Shown piece by piece: positions 42,144 to 52,134 of a stretch of 64,000 nt of DNA. The stretch spans positions 2,530,501-2,594,500 of the forward strand of contig NZ_OY762653.1 of the NCBI RefSeq assembly GCF_963666195.1, in the 5' to 3' direction. The position numbers were made by a program, and so were the translations under genes. This DNA comes from Trichococcus shcherbakoviae. Lineage in GTDB: Bacteria; Bacillota; Bacilli; Lactobacillales; Aerococcaceae. The notes beneath the pieces were generated by a model. It had not been told where the DNA came from. It ran no database searches and saw only the letters and a list, made by a program, of their open reading frames with translations. The stretch's first letter is position 1, and each line of letters opens with the position of its first letter.

Positions 42144-44795
42144 ATGACTGATAAAAAGAAAAAATTACTATTGGTGGATGGCAGCAGTGTGGCTTTCAGA
42201 TCCTTTTTCGGATTGCCGAATCTGGATGGGTTCCGCAACAAGAACGGATTGCATACGAACGCGCTCTACGCCTTCAATAATATATTGGAACGCATCTTCC
42301 AGACAGAAGAGCCTACGCATCTGTTGGTTGCATTCGATTCAGGTAAAACGACCTTCCGTAATGCCCTTTATGGCGATTACAAAGGCGGGCGTGCCAGCAT
42401 GCCGTCGGAGTTGTCCGAACAGTGGCCTTATTTCGGCGTCTTGGTCCATGCTTTCGGAGGCAAGACCTATGAATTGGTCAATTATGAAGCCGATGACATC
42501 ATCGGGACCTACTCGCGGATGGCAGATCAGGCCGGCTATGATGTCGTCATCATTTCAGGCGATAAGGATATGATCCAATTGACGACAGATAATATCCGGG
42601 TCGACATCACCGTCAAAGGCGTGTCGGAATTGAAATCCTACACCCCGGACGTCATCCGTGAAGAATACGGCATCGAACCGAAACAGATCATCGACATGAA
42701 AGGTCTGATGGGGGATTCCTCGGATAATTATCCGGGCGTCACCAAAGTCGGCGAGAAGACTGCTTTGAAGCTTCTTACCGAATATGGTTCCATCGAAAAC
42801 CTTTACGAGCATGTCGATGAACTGAAGAAAAGCAAGATGAAAGAAAATCTCATCAATGACAAAGAAAATGCATTCATGAGCAAAACGCTGGCTACGATCG
42901 ATCTGGATTCGCCGGTGACATTGAAGCTCGATGACCTTGCGGTTGAAGGCAAACAGATCGACAAACTGACCGACTTCTATCGCGAAATGGATTTCAACGG
43001 ATTCCTGGACAAGCTGGGCGTGGCTTCGGAAGACCGCTCGGAATCCTTCGAAGATATCCATTTCGAAGTCCTGACGGAAATCCGTCCCGAGCATTTTACG
43101 GACCGGATGGCTCTGTATGTGGAGATGCTTGAAGACAACTACCACGACGGGAAAATCCTCGCAGTCAGCTGGGGCACGGACGAAAAAATATACACAGCTT
43201 CATTGGAAACAGTGCAGGCTAGCCATGCTTTTAAGGAATGGGCTGAGAATGCCGAAGCCAATAAAATCGTGTACGATGGCAAACGGACGATGGTCATGCT
43301 GCATTATGCCGGCATCGCGCTGGCAGGTATCGACTTTGATATCCTGCTGGCTTCCTACATCCTGAATGCGAAGGACAACAGCAAAGACCTTGCGCAAGTC
43401 GCCCAGGAATACGGCTACAACGATGTCTCCTTTGATGAGGCCATCTACGGAAAAGGCGCTAAAACTGCGGTTCCCGAAGACGCTGTGTTGCATGATCATT
43501 TGGCGCGCAAAGTGAAAGCGATCCAAGCGCTGTTTGCCCAATTGAACGCGGAACTGGAAAGTAACGTGCAAAAAGACCTGTATTACGAAATGGAACTGCC
43601 TTTGTCGTTTGTCTTAGCGCACATGGAAATCCAGGGGATAAAAGTGGAACCGCAGCGTCTTTTGACAATGAAAGAAGAATTTGCCGGCCGTTTGCTTGAA
43701 ATCGAGAAAACCATCTATGCCGAAGCGGGGGAAGAGTTCAACATCAACTCACCGAAGCAGCTGGGTGTCATCCTGTTCGAGAAGATGGGCTTGCCCGCCA
43801 TCAAAAAGACGAAAACGGGCTATTCGACAGCGGTCGATGTGCTGGAAAAACTGCAGGCGCAAGCGCCGATCGTTGAGCACATCCTGAATTACCGACAGTT
43901 GTCCAAGTTGCAATCGACCTACGTGGAAGGGCTCTTGAAATTCATCAAACCGGAAACCGGAAAGATCCATACGCGCTATCAACAGACATTGACGCAGACC
44001 GGCCGTTTGAGTTCCGTCGATCCGAACCTGCAGAACATCCCGATCCGGATGGAGGAAGGCCGGAAAATCAGACAAGCTTTCGTTCCGCAACAAGAAGGTT
44101 GGAAGCTGTTCGCCTCCGACTATTCACAGATCGAATTGCGTGTGCTGGCGCACATTTCCGGGGATGAGCATCTGCGCGAAGCTTTCCTGGAAGGCCAGGA
44201 TATCCATACTTCGACCGCAATGCGTGTTTTTGGCATCGAGAAACCGGAAGACGTCACCGCCAATCTGCGCCGACAAGCGAAGGCCGTCAATTTTGGCGTT
44301 GTTTACGGAATCAGCGACTATGGGTTGTCCCAAAACCTGAACATCACCCGAAAAGCCGCTCAAGAATTCATTGACCGTTATTTCGAAAAATATCCAGGTG
44401 TGAAGCAATTTATGGAGGACATCGTCAAAGAAGCGAAAGAGAACGGTTATGTCGAAACGTTATTCCACAGACGCCGCTACCTGCCTGACATCCATAACCG
44501 CAACTTCAATCTGCGCTCCTTTGCGGAACGGACTGCCATCAATTCGCCGATCCAAGGCACTGCCGCAGATATCATCAAAGTTGCGATGGTCCGGATGGAT
44601 AAAGTCCTCAAGGAAAAAGGTCTTCAAGCGAACATGCTGCTGCAGGTTCACGATGAACTGATCTTCGAATGCCCGGAAGAAGAAATTCCGGTATTGGAAA
44701 AATTGGTGCCGGAAATCATGGAGCATGCTGTCTCCTTGGCTGTGCCGCTTAAAGTGGACAGTAATTTCGGCGACAGCTGGTATGAAGCAAAATAA
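42144..44795 (+). CDS. polA: DNA polymerase I
   Basis: An 883-residue repair and primer-removal polymerase. The N-terminal 5'-3' exonuclease (about 1-290) has the acidic residues of FEN proteins and a helix-hairpin-helix (YPGVTKVGEKTALKLL). The middle 3'-5' exonuclease-like domain is degenerate, as usual in Firmicutes. The polymerase domain has motif A DYSQIELRVLAHISGD, motif B RRQAKAVNFGVVYGIS and motif C LQVHDELIFE. It heads polA-mutM-coaE. Confidence 0.97.
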   Translation: MTDKKKKLLLVDGSSVAFRSFFGLPNLDGFRNKNGLHTNALYAFNNILERIFQTEEPTHLLVAFDSGKTTFRNALYGDYKGGRASMPSELSEQWPYFGVLVHAFGGKTYELVNYEADDIIGTYSRMADQAGYDVVIISGDKDMIQLTTDNIRVDITVKGVSELKSYTPDVIREEYGIEPKQIIDMKGLMGDSSDNYPGVTKVGEKTALKLLTEYGSIENLYEHVDELKKSKMKENLINDKENAFMSKTLATIDLDSPVTLKLDDLAVEGKQIDKLTDFYREMDFNGFLDKLGVASEDRSESFEDIHFEVLTEIRPEHFTDRMALYVEMLEDNYHDGKILAVSWGTDEKIYTASLETVQASHAFKEWAENAEANKIVYDGKRTMVMLHYAGIALAGIDFDILLASYILNAKDNSKDLAQVAQEYGYNDVSFDEAIYGKGAKTAVPEDAVLHDHLARKVKAIQALFAQLNAELESNVQKDLYYEMELPLSFVLAHMEIQGIKVEPQRLLTMKEEFAGRLLEIEKTIYAEAGEEFNINSPKQLGVILFEKMGLPAIKKTKTGYSTAVDVLEKLQAQAPIVEHILNYRQLSKLQSTYVEGLLKFIKPETGKIHTRYQQTLTQTGRLSSVDPNLQNIPIRMEEGRKIRQAFVPQQEGWKLFASDYSQIELRVLAHISGDEHLREAFLEGQDIHTSTAMRVFGIEKPEDVTANLRRQAKAVNFGVVYGISDYGLSQNLNITRKAAQEFIDRYFEKYPGVKQFMEDIVKEAKENGYVETLFHRRRYLPDIHNRNFNLRSFAERTAINSPIQGTAADIIKVAMVRMDKVLKEKGLQANMLLQVHDELIFECPEEEIPVLEKLVPEIMEHAVSLAVPLKVDSNFGDSWYEAK

Positions 44796-44832
44796 ACAAG
44801 GAACAATCTGATAAAAAGAAAGGGGGCTGCTT

Positions 44833-45717
44833 ATGCCGGAATTGCCAGAAGTAGAAACCATCCGCAAGGGGCTCGTTAACCTTGTCGGAGGAGCCGTTAT
44901 CATAGATGTAGCCGTCTTTTGGGATCGTATGATCACGCCGCCTTTCTCCACTGAACGGTTCAAGACGGTCCTGCGGGGGGAACAGATCAACACCATCGAA
45001 CGCCGCGGCAAGTATCTGATTTTCTTGTTGGACCACTGGGCGATGATTTCCCATCTGCGGATGGAAGGTAAATATGAGGTGAGCGAATCCGGTGAACCGA
45101 TCAAAAAGCATACCCATGTCATTTTTTATCTCGCCGATGGCCGCCAATTGCGTTACCTTGACGTGCGCAAGTTCGGCAAATTCACGCTGTTGCCGATCGA
45201 AAAGCGGGATGATTATGAACCTTTCCAAAAGATGGGGCCGGAACCGACCGCGGATTTCTTCAAATTGAGCAAGTTCAAGAAAGATCTTGCCAAGTCGCAT
45301 CGGGCGATCAAAGCGGTCATCCTTGACCAGAACATTGTTGCCGGCGTCGGAAATATCTATGCGGATGAGTCGCTTTTCCAAGCCAGAATCCATCCCCTTC
45401 AAGCAGCCGACACAATCGGGCCGGCTGCAGCCAAAAGACTGCAGGAAGCCATCATCGATGTGATCAGCAGATCGGTGGAAGCCGGAGGGTCGACTATCCG
45501 GACCTACAAAAACACGTTGGGTGAGGCAGGTAAATTCCAAGTCTCCCTTGCCGTCTACGGACAGACCGGACAACCTTGTCCAAACTGCGGCCATCCGATC
45601 GAAAAAATAAGGGTTGCACAGAGAGGGACGCATTATTGTCCGCATTGTCAACAACTGTCGAAGACGCGTTCGAAGGCAGCAGACATCACCGACGTTGCGT
45701 ACAAAGGGGCGAGATAA
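44833..45717 (+). CDS. mutM: Formamidopyrimidine-DNA glycosylase MutM
   Basis: A 294-residue bifunctional glycosylase/AP lyase that removes 8-oxoguanine and formamidopyrimidines. Pro2-Glu3 (MPELPEVETIR) form the active site after Met removal; VAGVGNIYADE and the C-terminal zinc finger CPNC...CPHC are present. GAAAGGGGG precedes the ATG. It follows polA by 37 nt and is followed by coaE after six bases. Confidence 0.97.
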   Translation: MPELPEVETIRKGLVNLVGGAVIIDVAVFWDRMITPPFSTERFKTVLRGEQINTIERRGKYLIFLLDHWAMISHLRMEGKYEVSESGEPIKKHTHVIFYLADGRQLRYLDVRKFGKFTLLPIEKRDDYEPFQKMGPEPTADFFKLSKFKKDLAKSHRAIKAVILDQNIVAGVGNIYADESLFQARIHPLQAADTIGPAAAKRLQEAIIDVISRSVEAGGSTIRTYKNTLGEAGKFQVSLAVYGQTGQPCPNCGHPIEKIRVAQRGTHYCPHCQQLSKTRSKAADITDVAYKGAR

Positions 45718-45723
45718 ACGAAC

Positions 45724-46323
45724 ATGAGTTATATATTGGGTCTTACAGGAAGCATCGCTACAGGGAAATCGACTGTAGCGAAGCTGTTTTTGTCTGCGGG
45801 CATTCCGGTTGTCGATGCAGACTTGGGAGCAAGGGCTGTCGTTCTTCCGGGTGCGCCGGGGTTAGCGGACATCATCGAACATTTTGGGGAAGCCTATCTG
45901 CTGCCTGATGGCACGCTGGATCGCAAACGTTTGGGAACGCTGATCTTTTCGGATAGGGAGAAGCGTAAAGAACTGGATGTGTTGCTGAAGGAGCGCATCA
46001 ATGATTGGATACAGGCAGAAAAAGAACGCTATATTTCGGAAGGGCACAATTTGATCGTGCTGGATATTCCATTGCTGTACGAAGGCGGGTATGAGGACAG
46101 CTGCGATGCCGTGATGGTCGTCTATGTTCCGGAAGAGCTGCAATTGCAAAGGCTGATGAGCCGCAATCATTTGGATGCGGAGGAAGCCACCCGGAGAATG
46201 CAAAGTCAGCTTTCGATCGAAAAGAAAAAAGAGCTGGCGGACTTTGTCATCGACAATTCCAGGACGATCGAAGAAACTGAAAAACAAGTCAACGAATGGC
46301 TGCATGGACATCTTTCCGCCTAG
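45724..46323 (+). CDS. coaE: Dephospho-CoA kinase
   Basis: A 199-residue P-loop kinase catalysing the last step of coenzyme A synthesis. Walker A GSIATGKST (9-17), VVDADLGAR, and the CoA-domain motif around LDIPLLYEGG are present. Follows mutM immediately, an arrangement conserved in Firmicutes. Confidence 0.96.
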   Translation: MSYILGLTGSIATGKSTVAKLFLSAGIPVVDADLGARAVVLPGAPGLADIIEHFGEAYLLPDGTLDRKRLGTLIFSDREKRKELDVLLKERINDWIQAEKERYISEGHNLIVLDIPLLYEGGYEDSCDAVMVVYVPEELQLQRLMSRNHLDAEEATRRMQSQLSIEKKKELADFVIDNSRTIEETEKQVNEWLHGHLSA

Positions 46324-46418
46324 CCTGATGGTCTCGGAAAGACCATCTTTTCAAGGTTTTTGAGCCACAAGTATGTTATAATGAAGCGATAATAAAGGAA
46401 AGAAAAGGGGGAAAGCCG

Positions 46419-46964
46419 ATGCAATGCCCAAAATGTCACTATCACGGATCGCGTGTTGTCGATAGTCGTCCGGCTGATGACGGGAAAGCCATCCGCCGCC
46501 GTCGCGAATGCGAACAATGCCATTTCCGCTTCACTACATTCGAAAGGATCGAGCAAACGCCGTTGCTTGTCATCAAAAAAAATGGCGCGCGCGAAGAGTT
46601 CAGCCGTGAAAAGTTGTTGCGGGGATTGATCCGCTCCTGCGAAAAACGGCCGATCGCCCTCGAACAACTGGAGACTGTCGTCAATGAGGTGGAAGCCGAA
46701 ATCCGAGCGCTTGGAGAAAATGAAGTATCCAGCATCGTCATCGGGGAATACGTCATGGATAAGTTATCCAAAATAGACGACGTCGCCTATATCCGTTTCG
46801 CAAGTGTTTACCGCCAATTTTCGGATCGGAAAACCTTCCTTGATGAATTGAAGAACATGGAGAAGAAAAAAGCCGAACAAGCGGCTGCTGAAGCTTCAGA
46901 CATCCAACCATCCGATGCTCCTCCGAACGAGGCAGCCCCCGGAAAGGAAGACAATGAACAATGA
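46419..46964 (+). CDS. nrdR: Transcriptional repressor NrdR
   Basis: A 181-residue repressor of ribonucleotide reductase genes that senses ATP/dATP. The N-terminal zinc ribbon CPKC...CEQC (3-34) and the ATP-cone (about 49-139, [20 protein letters not shown]) are clear. The C-terminal 35 residues, rich in Ala, Pro and Glu, exceed the usual ~155-residue length. AAAAGGGGG precedes the ATG. The stop overlaps the dnaB start (ATGA). Confidence 0.95.
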   Translation: MQCPKCHYHGSRVVDSRPADDGKAIRRRRECEQCHFRFTTFERIEQTPLLVIKKNGAREEFSREKLLRGLIRSCEKRPIALEQLETVVNEVEAEIRALGENEVSSIVIGEYVMDKLSKIDDVAYIRFASVYRQFSDRKTFLDELKNMEKKKAEQAAAEASDIQPSDAPPNEAAPGKEDNEQ

Positions 46965-48394
46965 GCTATCCATGGCAAAACATAAGTCCTAAGGATCCTT
47001 TCAGAGCAAGCCAGACGAACTTGATTTCCGATGTGGACCGCAAAATCCTGACCCAATTGTATCAGCCCATCATCGGGCCGCAAGCATTCAGCCTCTATTT
47101 GACGCTGCTTGCGGAGATTCCGCAGGAGAGCTATTGGAGCAAGGAGTTGCTTCACACCGAATTATTGGCTCTATCGAACAGCGGAATCCAAGAGTTCTAT
47201 CAAGCGCGCGTGAAATTGGAAGGGATCGGTTTGCTGAAGACATTTCTGGTAAACGAGCCTGAGAAGCAGTACCTATACGAATTGCAGCAGCCGCTGTCCA
47301 GTCATGCTTTTTTCAGTGATGACCTGATGGGGTTGCTGTTATATGAAAAAGTCGGCGAAAGGAAATACCGCGAGTTGCAACAGCGGTTCAGCCGGCAAGT
47401 CCGCGACGTAAAAAATGCGGAAAATATCACCAAGTCCTTTTTGGATGTTTTTTCTTTCTCGGAAAGTGCCTTTACGGAGCAAGCGCGGATGAGGCAGAAC
47501 GATAATACGTTGTTGGGGGATAACGCGGCAAGCCTGCCCGTGATCGAGAACGATGGGTTTGACTTCTCGTTTTTCCGGCAGCTGTTGAACAAGCAATTCG
47601 TCAAACGTGAATCCATCACAAAGGAATTGGAGCACACGATCACTATCCTCTACACGCTGTATGGTTGCGACGAACTGCAGATGGCCCAGTTCATTCTGGA
47701 GGCCGCTGACATCGAATCAGGCAAAGTGGATGGAGAAGCGCTCAAAAAAATTGTATCCGATGCCTATGAACAGAGACACAGCACCCGGTTGGAAGTAAAG
47801 GACAAAGTCACCCAGAGCATCCAACTGGCTAAAGATACTGAAAAAGGCCGGGAACAAAAATTGATTCAGGCGCGCTTTTCCAGTGAAGAGATCTCGTTCA
47901 TCAAGGCGTGCGAACAATTGACGCCGCATCAATTTTTGACCAGCATCAAAAAGCAGAAAGGCGGCATCGTGACCGCCTCGGAGACGCAATTGCTGCGTAC
48001 GCTGATGGAAAAGGCTGATTTCAAACCGAGTGTGCTCAACGTATTGACGCACTATGTGTTGGTCATCCTCAACAATCCGCATCTTTCCAAGGCCTATGTG
48101 GAAGCCATCGCAAACGATTGGCTGCAGGACGGCGTCGATTCGCCCGAAAAAGCGTTGGCGAAAGCGAAGCAATTCGCCGGCGAGATGAAAGCGAAAGCGG
48201 AGAAGCGGGCAGCCAGCCGAACGACCGCAAAGAATTATGGGAAAACGGTGGCGCGCAAGAAAGAAAACTTGCCGGATTGGGCTAAAGAGGAACATAAGTC
48301 GGTTGTGGAAACACCGCTGACGCCGGAAGCGCAACAAAAACTGAATGAACGCATCAAAAAATTAAAGAGTAGCGGAAAGGCAGGGGATGAGTGA
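46961..48394 (+). CDS. dnaB: Replication initiation/membrane attachment protein DnaB
   Basis: A 477-residue Firmicute primosome protein of the DnaD/DnaB family (not the helicase). The N-terminal winged-helix DDBH1 domain (about 15-130) and the C-terminal DDBH2 domain (about 310-400, with the YxxxIxxxW-like [13 protein letters not shown]) bind DNA and help DnaI load the replicative helicase. The basic C-terminal tail may touch DNA. Overlaps nrdR upstream and dnaI downstream, indicating one tightly coupled operon. Confidence 0.93.
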   Translation: MSYPWQNISPKDPFRASQTNLISDVDRKILTQLYQPIIGPQAFSLYLTLLAEIPQESYWSKELLHTELLALSNSGIQEFYQARVKLEGIGLLKTFLVNEPEKQYLYELQQPLSSHAFFSDDLMGLLLYEKVGERKYRELQQRFSRQVRDVKNAENITKSFLDVFSFSESAFTEQARMRQNDNTLLGDNAASLPVIENDGFDFSFFRQLLNKQFVKRESITKELEHTITILYTLYGCDELQMAQFILEAADIESGKVDGEALKKIVSDAYEQRHSTRLEVKDKVTQSIQLAKDTEKGREQKLIQARFSSEEISFIKACEQLTPHQFLTSIKKQKGGIVTASETQLLRTLMEKADFKPSVLNVLTHYVLVILNNPHLSKAYVEAIANDWLQDGVDSPEKALAKAKQFAGEMKAKAEKRAASRTTAKNYGKTVARKKENLPDWAKEEHKSVVETPLTPEAQQKLNERIKKLKSSGKAGDE

Positions 48395-49320
48395 TGGATC
48401 ATATCGGAAGAGCATTCTACAAATATATGAATAATCCCGAAATCAGCCAACGCTACAAAGGCATGATCGACACAATCATGAAGGATGCCGATGTTCAAGC
48501 GTTCTTCCAGAAACACGAAGAACGCCTGACGCGGGAAATCGTCGAGAGAAGTTATTCAAAATTGCACGAATATGTGCAGGAAAAAGAGAAGATCAAGCTG
48601 GGGAAAGAATCGCAGAATCCAGGCTATGAGCCACACCTTGTATTGAATGCCGGTTACATAGATGTCGTCTACACACCGACGGACGAGACGATGGCAAAGG
48701 AAAAAGAAAAGGAATTGCGGAGCCGCGTCCATTCGATGTCGATGCCGAAGGATGTCCGCACGGCGACATTGGATCGCTTTGTCCAATCGAACGAGCGGAT
48801 GCCGGCCATTCTGGAATCGTTGAATTTCATTGATTCATTCAATGGGAATCCGAAAGTGCATCACCAAGCGCTTTATTTCTATGGTCCATTCGGAGTAGGG
48901 AAATCCTATCTGTTGGGTGCGATTGCGCATGAATTGGCGATGGGTGGCCATCTGACGACACTGATGCATTACCCGACCTTCACGATGGAGATGAAGCAGG
49001 CGATCCAGAGCAACACGGTCAACGAAAAGATCGATGCCGTGAAGAAGGCGGAGATCCTGATGTTGGACGACATCGGAGCGGAAGCCAATTCCACCTGGAT
49101 CCGTGATGAAGTGCTCGGCGTCATCCTCCAGTACCGGATGCAGGAAGACTTGCCGACATTCTTCAGTTCCAACTTTACGATGCAGCAGTTGGAGGAGCAT
49201 TTGCGCATGGGCAACCGGGGCGATGACGAGCCGATGAAGGCGAAACGTCTGATGGAGCGGATCCGCTTCTTATCGCGCGAGATTCCTATGACCGGGAAGA
49301 ACCGCCGCTTCGAGCAGTAG
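48394..49320 (+). CDS. dnaI: Primosomal protein DnaI (helicase loader)
   Basis: A 308-residue AAA+ ATPase that loads the replicative helicase. The N-terminal helicase-binding domain (about 1-105) carries the charged region; Walker A is FYGPFGVGKSYLL (about 165) and Walker B ILMLDDIGAE (about 225). The ATG at 48394 overlaps the dnaB stop (TGATG) and lies seven bases after AGGGG. Last gene of the nrdR-dnaB-dnaI unit. Confidence 0.95.
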   Translation: MDHIGRAFYKYMNNPEISQRYKGMIDTIMKDADVQAFFQKHEERLTREIVERSYSKLHEYVQEKEKIKLGKESQNPGYEPHLVLNAGYIDVVYTPTDETMAKEKEKELRSRVHSMSMPKDVRTATLDRFVQSNERMPAILESLNFIDSFNGNPKVHHQALYFYGPFGVGKSYLLGAIAHELAMGGHLTTLMHYPTFTMEMKQAIQSNTVNEKIDAVKKAEILMLDDIGAEANSTWIRDEVLGVILQYRMQEDLPTFFSSNFTMQQLEEHLRMGNRGDDEPMKAKRLMERIRFLSREIPMTGKNRRFEQ

Positions 49321-49321
49321 G

Positions 49322-49497
49322 CACGATTTCCTAAATTGTCATGACTCTTGCGATTTCAATCGCTTAGTCCTGTCATCAGGCCATCCAACTGGTCTCGTAG
49401 TGAGGCCCTCTGATGTCGCACTGTGACATCAGAGTACTTGACCGTTTAGGTCACAGTGTTTCCTTAATCAGGGCTAAGCGAACCCGTTCAGCTTTTC
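49322..49497. repeat. Rearranged family B element after dnaI
   Basis: Starts with GCACGATTTCCTAAATT and ends with CAGGGCTAAGCGAACCCGTT then CAGCTTTTCTT, both right-arm sequences of family B. Between them is different material with its own hairpins: a perfect CTCTGATGTC/GACATCAGAG (about 49409 and 49427), CACTGTGAC/GTCACAGTG, and GCGATT/AATCGC. No terminator for dnaI was found other than these hairpins. Confidence 0.7.
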
Positions 49498-49508
49498 TTA
49501 TTTTAAAC

Positions 49509-49537
49509 TTGAAAACAATTGTTTTTTGTGTTTAAAT
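49509..49537 (+). promoter_or_regulatory. Possible promoter of the thrS leader
   Basis: TTGAAA (49509-49514) and TTAAAT (49532-49537) with a 17-bp spacer. Position fits a T-box transcript starting near 49545. The -10 box is weak. Confidence 0.4.
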
Positions 49538-49544
49538 GGACTAC

Positions 49545-49817
49545 AGATGAAACGAAAGACAAATCGATGAGAAAGACACCGATGGATGAACTGATTTTTA
49601 GCGAGGGATGGCTTGGTGGAACATCCTAATCAATCATGTATCGACCCCTTTCGAGAGATTCCCTGAAACTGCAGTAGGGGGAAACGGTACGCTCGTTATC
49701 GCGTTCAAGTAAGGATGAGACAGAATCTTAAGCGGATGCCTGTCGCACTCTTTGAATTTGGGTGGAACCACGTAGACACGTCCCATTTCCGGCACAAGCT
49801 GGGGATGGGCTTTTTTT
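49545..49817 (+). promoter_or_regulatory. T-box leader RNA of thrS
   Basis: A tRNA-sensing leader: uncharged tRNA-Thr would stabilise the antiterminator and allow thrS transcription. The T-box sequence GGGTGGAACCACG lies at 49760-49772, followed by a terminator (CCCAT 49782/ATGGG 49805, then seven T to 49817). The upstream stem I region includes AGTAGGGGGAAACGGTACG (49673-49691) with ACG triplets that could be the threonine specifier; the exact codon was not resolved. Confidence 0.88.
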
Positions 49818-49848
49818 ATTGCCTTTTTTAACATGAATGAATTTACAC

Positions 49849-49996
49849 AAAAGTTCATTCATCTAAAAAAGTTGTCCAGCTTCACGGGTTAGCCCTTCGG
49901 AAATTAGATAAATCGTACCTATTGCGCTCTACGATGCTCAGTCGGCACGATTTCCTAAATTTCTTTCAGGGCTGTACGAACCCGTTCAGCATTTCT
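49849..49996. repeat. Family B long palindromic element, copy B3, inside the thrS leader
   Basis: Compact copy. Left arm 49878-49919 (starting AGCTTCACGGGTTAGCCCTT) pairs with right arm 49944-49990 (ending GAACCCGTTCAGC); the apex is the conserved TATTGCGCTCTACGATGCTC alone. The part before the left arm (from AAAAGTTCATTC) is a shortened version of the 5' region of B1 and B2. It lies after the T-box terminator and before the thrS Shine-Dalgarno. Confidence 0.87.
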
Positions 49997-50041
49997 TATC
50001 TTCACCGTACGTACAGAATTTAATTAATTGGAGGAATCAGC

Positions 50042-51976
50042 ATGTCAGAAATCAAAATCACTTTTCCTGATGGCGCCGTAAAAGTATTCGAAGCCGGCGT
50101 AACAGTGGAAGAAGTAGCAAAAAGCATCAGCAACAGCCTGGCCAAAAAGGCTTTGGCAGGGAAATTCAACGGGGAATTGGTGGATTTCACCCGTTCATTG
50201 GAGACGAATGGTTCGCTTGAAATCGTGACACCGGATCACGCAGACGGATTGGGTATCCTGCGCCACTCGACTGCCCACTTGATGGCGCACGCCTTGACGC
50301 GCTTGTTCCCTGAAATCCATTTCGGTGTCGGCCCAGCGATCGAAACTGGTTTCTACTATGATACCGATATGGAAGTGCAGCTTGCCGAAGAGGACTTACC
50401 GAAAGTCGAAGCGGAAATGATGAACATCGTGAAGGCGAACTATCCGATCGTCAGACGTGAAGTGAGCCGCGCGGAAGCATTGGAAATCTTCGCAAACGAC
50501 CCTTACAAAGTCGAATTGATCACAGCGTTGCCTGAGGGTGACGTCATCACTGTCTACACGCAAGATGACTTCACTGACCTTTGCCGCGGTGTCCACGTGC
50601 CGGCAACAGGCAAAATCCAAGTCTTCAAGTTGTTGTCATTGGCGGGTGCCTACTGGAGAGGGAACTCGAACAACAAAATGATGCAACGTGTGTACGGAAC
50701 AGCCTTCTTCGATAAAAAAGCCTTGGCTGAATTCATCAAAATGCGCGAAGAAGCAAAAGAACGCGATCACCGCAAATTAGGCAAAGAGCTGGACTTGTTC
50801 ATGATTTCCCCTGAAGTCGGTTCCGGCCTGCCTTTCTGGTTGCCTAAAGGCGCAACGATCCGTCGCACGCTTGAGCGTTACATTGTCGATAAAGAAGTGA
50901 GCCTGGGTTACCAGCACGTCTACACACCAATCATGGCGAATGTGGAATTGTACAAGACTTCCGGCCACTGGGACCACTACCATGAGGACATGTTCCCGCC
51001 GATGGATATGGGCGATGGCGAAATGTTGGTGTTGCGTCCGATGAACTGTCCTCACCACATGATGGTCTACAAGAACGACATCCACAGCTACCGCGAATTG
51101 CCGATCCGCATCGCCGAATTGGGCATGATGCACCGTTACGAAAAGAGTGGCGCTTTGTCCGGTCTTCAACGCGTACGCGAAATGACTCTGAATGATGCCC
51201 ACGCATTTGTCCGTCCGGATCAGATCAAGGACGAGTTCAAACGTGTGCTGCAGTTGGTCATGGATGTTTATGCGGACTTCCAGATCAGCGATTACCGTTT
51301 CCGTCTGAGCTACCGTGATCCAGAAGACAAAGTGAAATACTTCGATGACGATGATATGTGGAACAAAGCGGAAGCGATGCTGAAGGAAGCGATGGACGAA
51401 TTCGGTTTGGAATACTTCGAAGCTGTCGGCGAAGCTGCTTTCTACGGCCCTAAATTGGATGTACAGTTCAAGACAGCGATGGGTTTGGAGGAAACGATGT
51501 CCACTATCCAATTGGACTTCCTGTTGCCTGAGCGCTTTGACCTGACTTATGTCGGCGAAGACGGCGAAAACAACCACCGTCCTGTCGTCATCCACCGTGG
51601 CGTCATCTCCACAATGGAGCGTTTTGTGGCGTATCTGATCGAAGAGTATAAAGGTGCCTTCCCGGTATGGTTGGCTCCTGTCCAAGCAACAATCATCCCT
51701 GTCAACCTTGATCTGCATGCCGATCAAGCATATGAACTGAAAGCCGTAATGGAACAGTTGGGTATGCGCGTCGAAGTTGATGACCGCAACGAGAAGATGG
51801 GTTACAAAATTCGTGCTTCCCAGACTCAAAAAATACCTTACCAATTGGTCATCGGCGATCAGGAATTGCTGAACGGAACCGTAACTGTCCGCCGTTATGG
51901 CTCGAAAGAAATGGTTACTTTCAGCATGGATGATTTCTTGGCTGAGGTTCAATCTGAAATCAAAAACTTCAAATAA
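50042..51976 (+). CDS. thrS: Threonyl-tRNA synthetase
   Basis: A 644-residue class II synthetase. Domains: TGS (about 1-62), editing domain with [11 protein letters not shown] (about 76-86) and the TDLCRGVH metal site (about 178-186), the catalytic core with MNCPHH (zinc Cys) and motif 3 in [11 protein letters not shown], and the anticodon-binding domain (about 540-640). GGAGG is eight bases before the ATG. It is controlled by the T-box upstream. Confidence 0.98.
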   Translation: MSEIKITFPDGAVKVFEAGVTVEEVAKSISNSLAKKALAGKFNGELVDFTRSLETNGSLEIVTPDHADGLGILRHSTAHLMAHALTRLFPEIHFGVGPAIETGFYYDTDMEVQLAEEDLPKVEAEMMNIVKANYPIVRREVSRAEALEIFANDPYKVELITALPEGDVITVYTQDDFTDLCRGVHVPATGKIQVFKLLSLAGAYWRGNSNNKMMQRVYGTAFFDKKALAEFIKMREEAKERDHRKLGKELDLFMISPEVGSGLPFWLPKGATIRRTLERYIVDKEVSLGYQHVYTPIMANVELYKTSGHWDHYHEDMFPPMDMGDGEMLVLRPMNCPHHMMVYKNDIHSYRELPIRIAELGMMHRYEKSGALSGLQRVREMTLNDAHAFVRPDQIKDEFKRVLQLVMDVYADFQISDYRFRLSYRDPEDKVKYFDDDDMWNKAEAMLKEAMDEFGLEYFEAVGEAAFYGPKLDVQFKTAMGLEETMSTIQLDFLLPERFDLTYVGEDGENNHRPVVIHRGVISTMERFVAYLIEEYKGAFPVWLAPVQATIIPVNLDLHADQAYELKAVMEQLGMRVEVDDRNEKMGYKIRASQTQKIPYQLVIGDQELLNGTVTVRRYGSKEMVTFSMDDFLAEVQSEIKNFK

Positions 51977-52056
51977 TCTTATCAAATCCACATCTTTCTG
52001 AGCAAATCATGATACAATAAGTTTCAGTGATGTAGCTTTGATTCTGTTAGCTTGAT

Positions 52057-52107
52057 GAAGGCCCGGAACATGGCAGTTTGTGTTCCGGGCCTTCATTTTC
52101 TTATATA
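52057..52107 (+). terminator. Terminator of thrS
   Basis: A perfect 14-bp stem GAAGGCCCGGAACA/TGTTCCGGGCCTTC with a 10-nt loop, then ATTTTCTTATATATTTT. Confidence 0.9.
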
Positions 52108-52134
52108 TTTTGCTTGATAGGGGATGAAGAGTTT

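Noticed and set aside
50777-51991. A 404-codon frame antisense to thrS
   Set aside because: Shadow of thrS; its sequence is rich in His, Asp and Val as expected from antisense of a conserved gene and has no motif.
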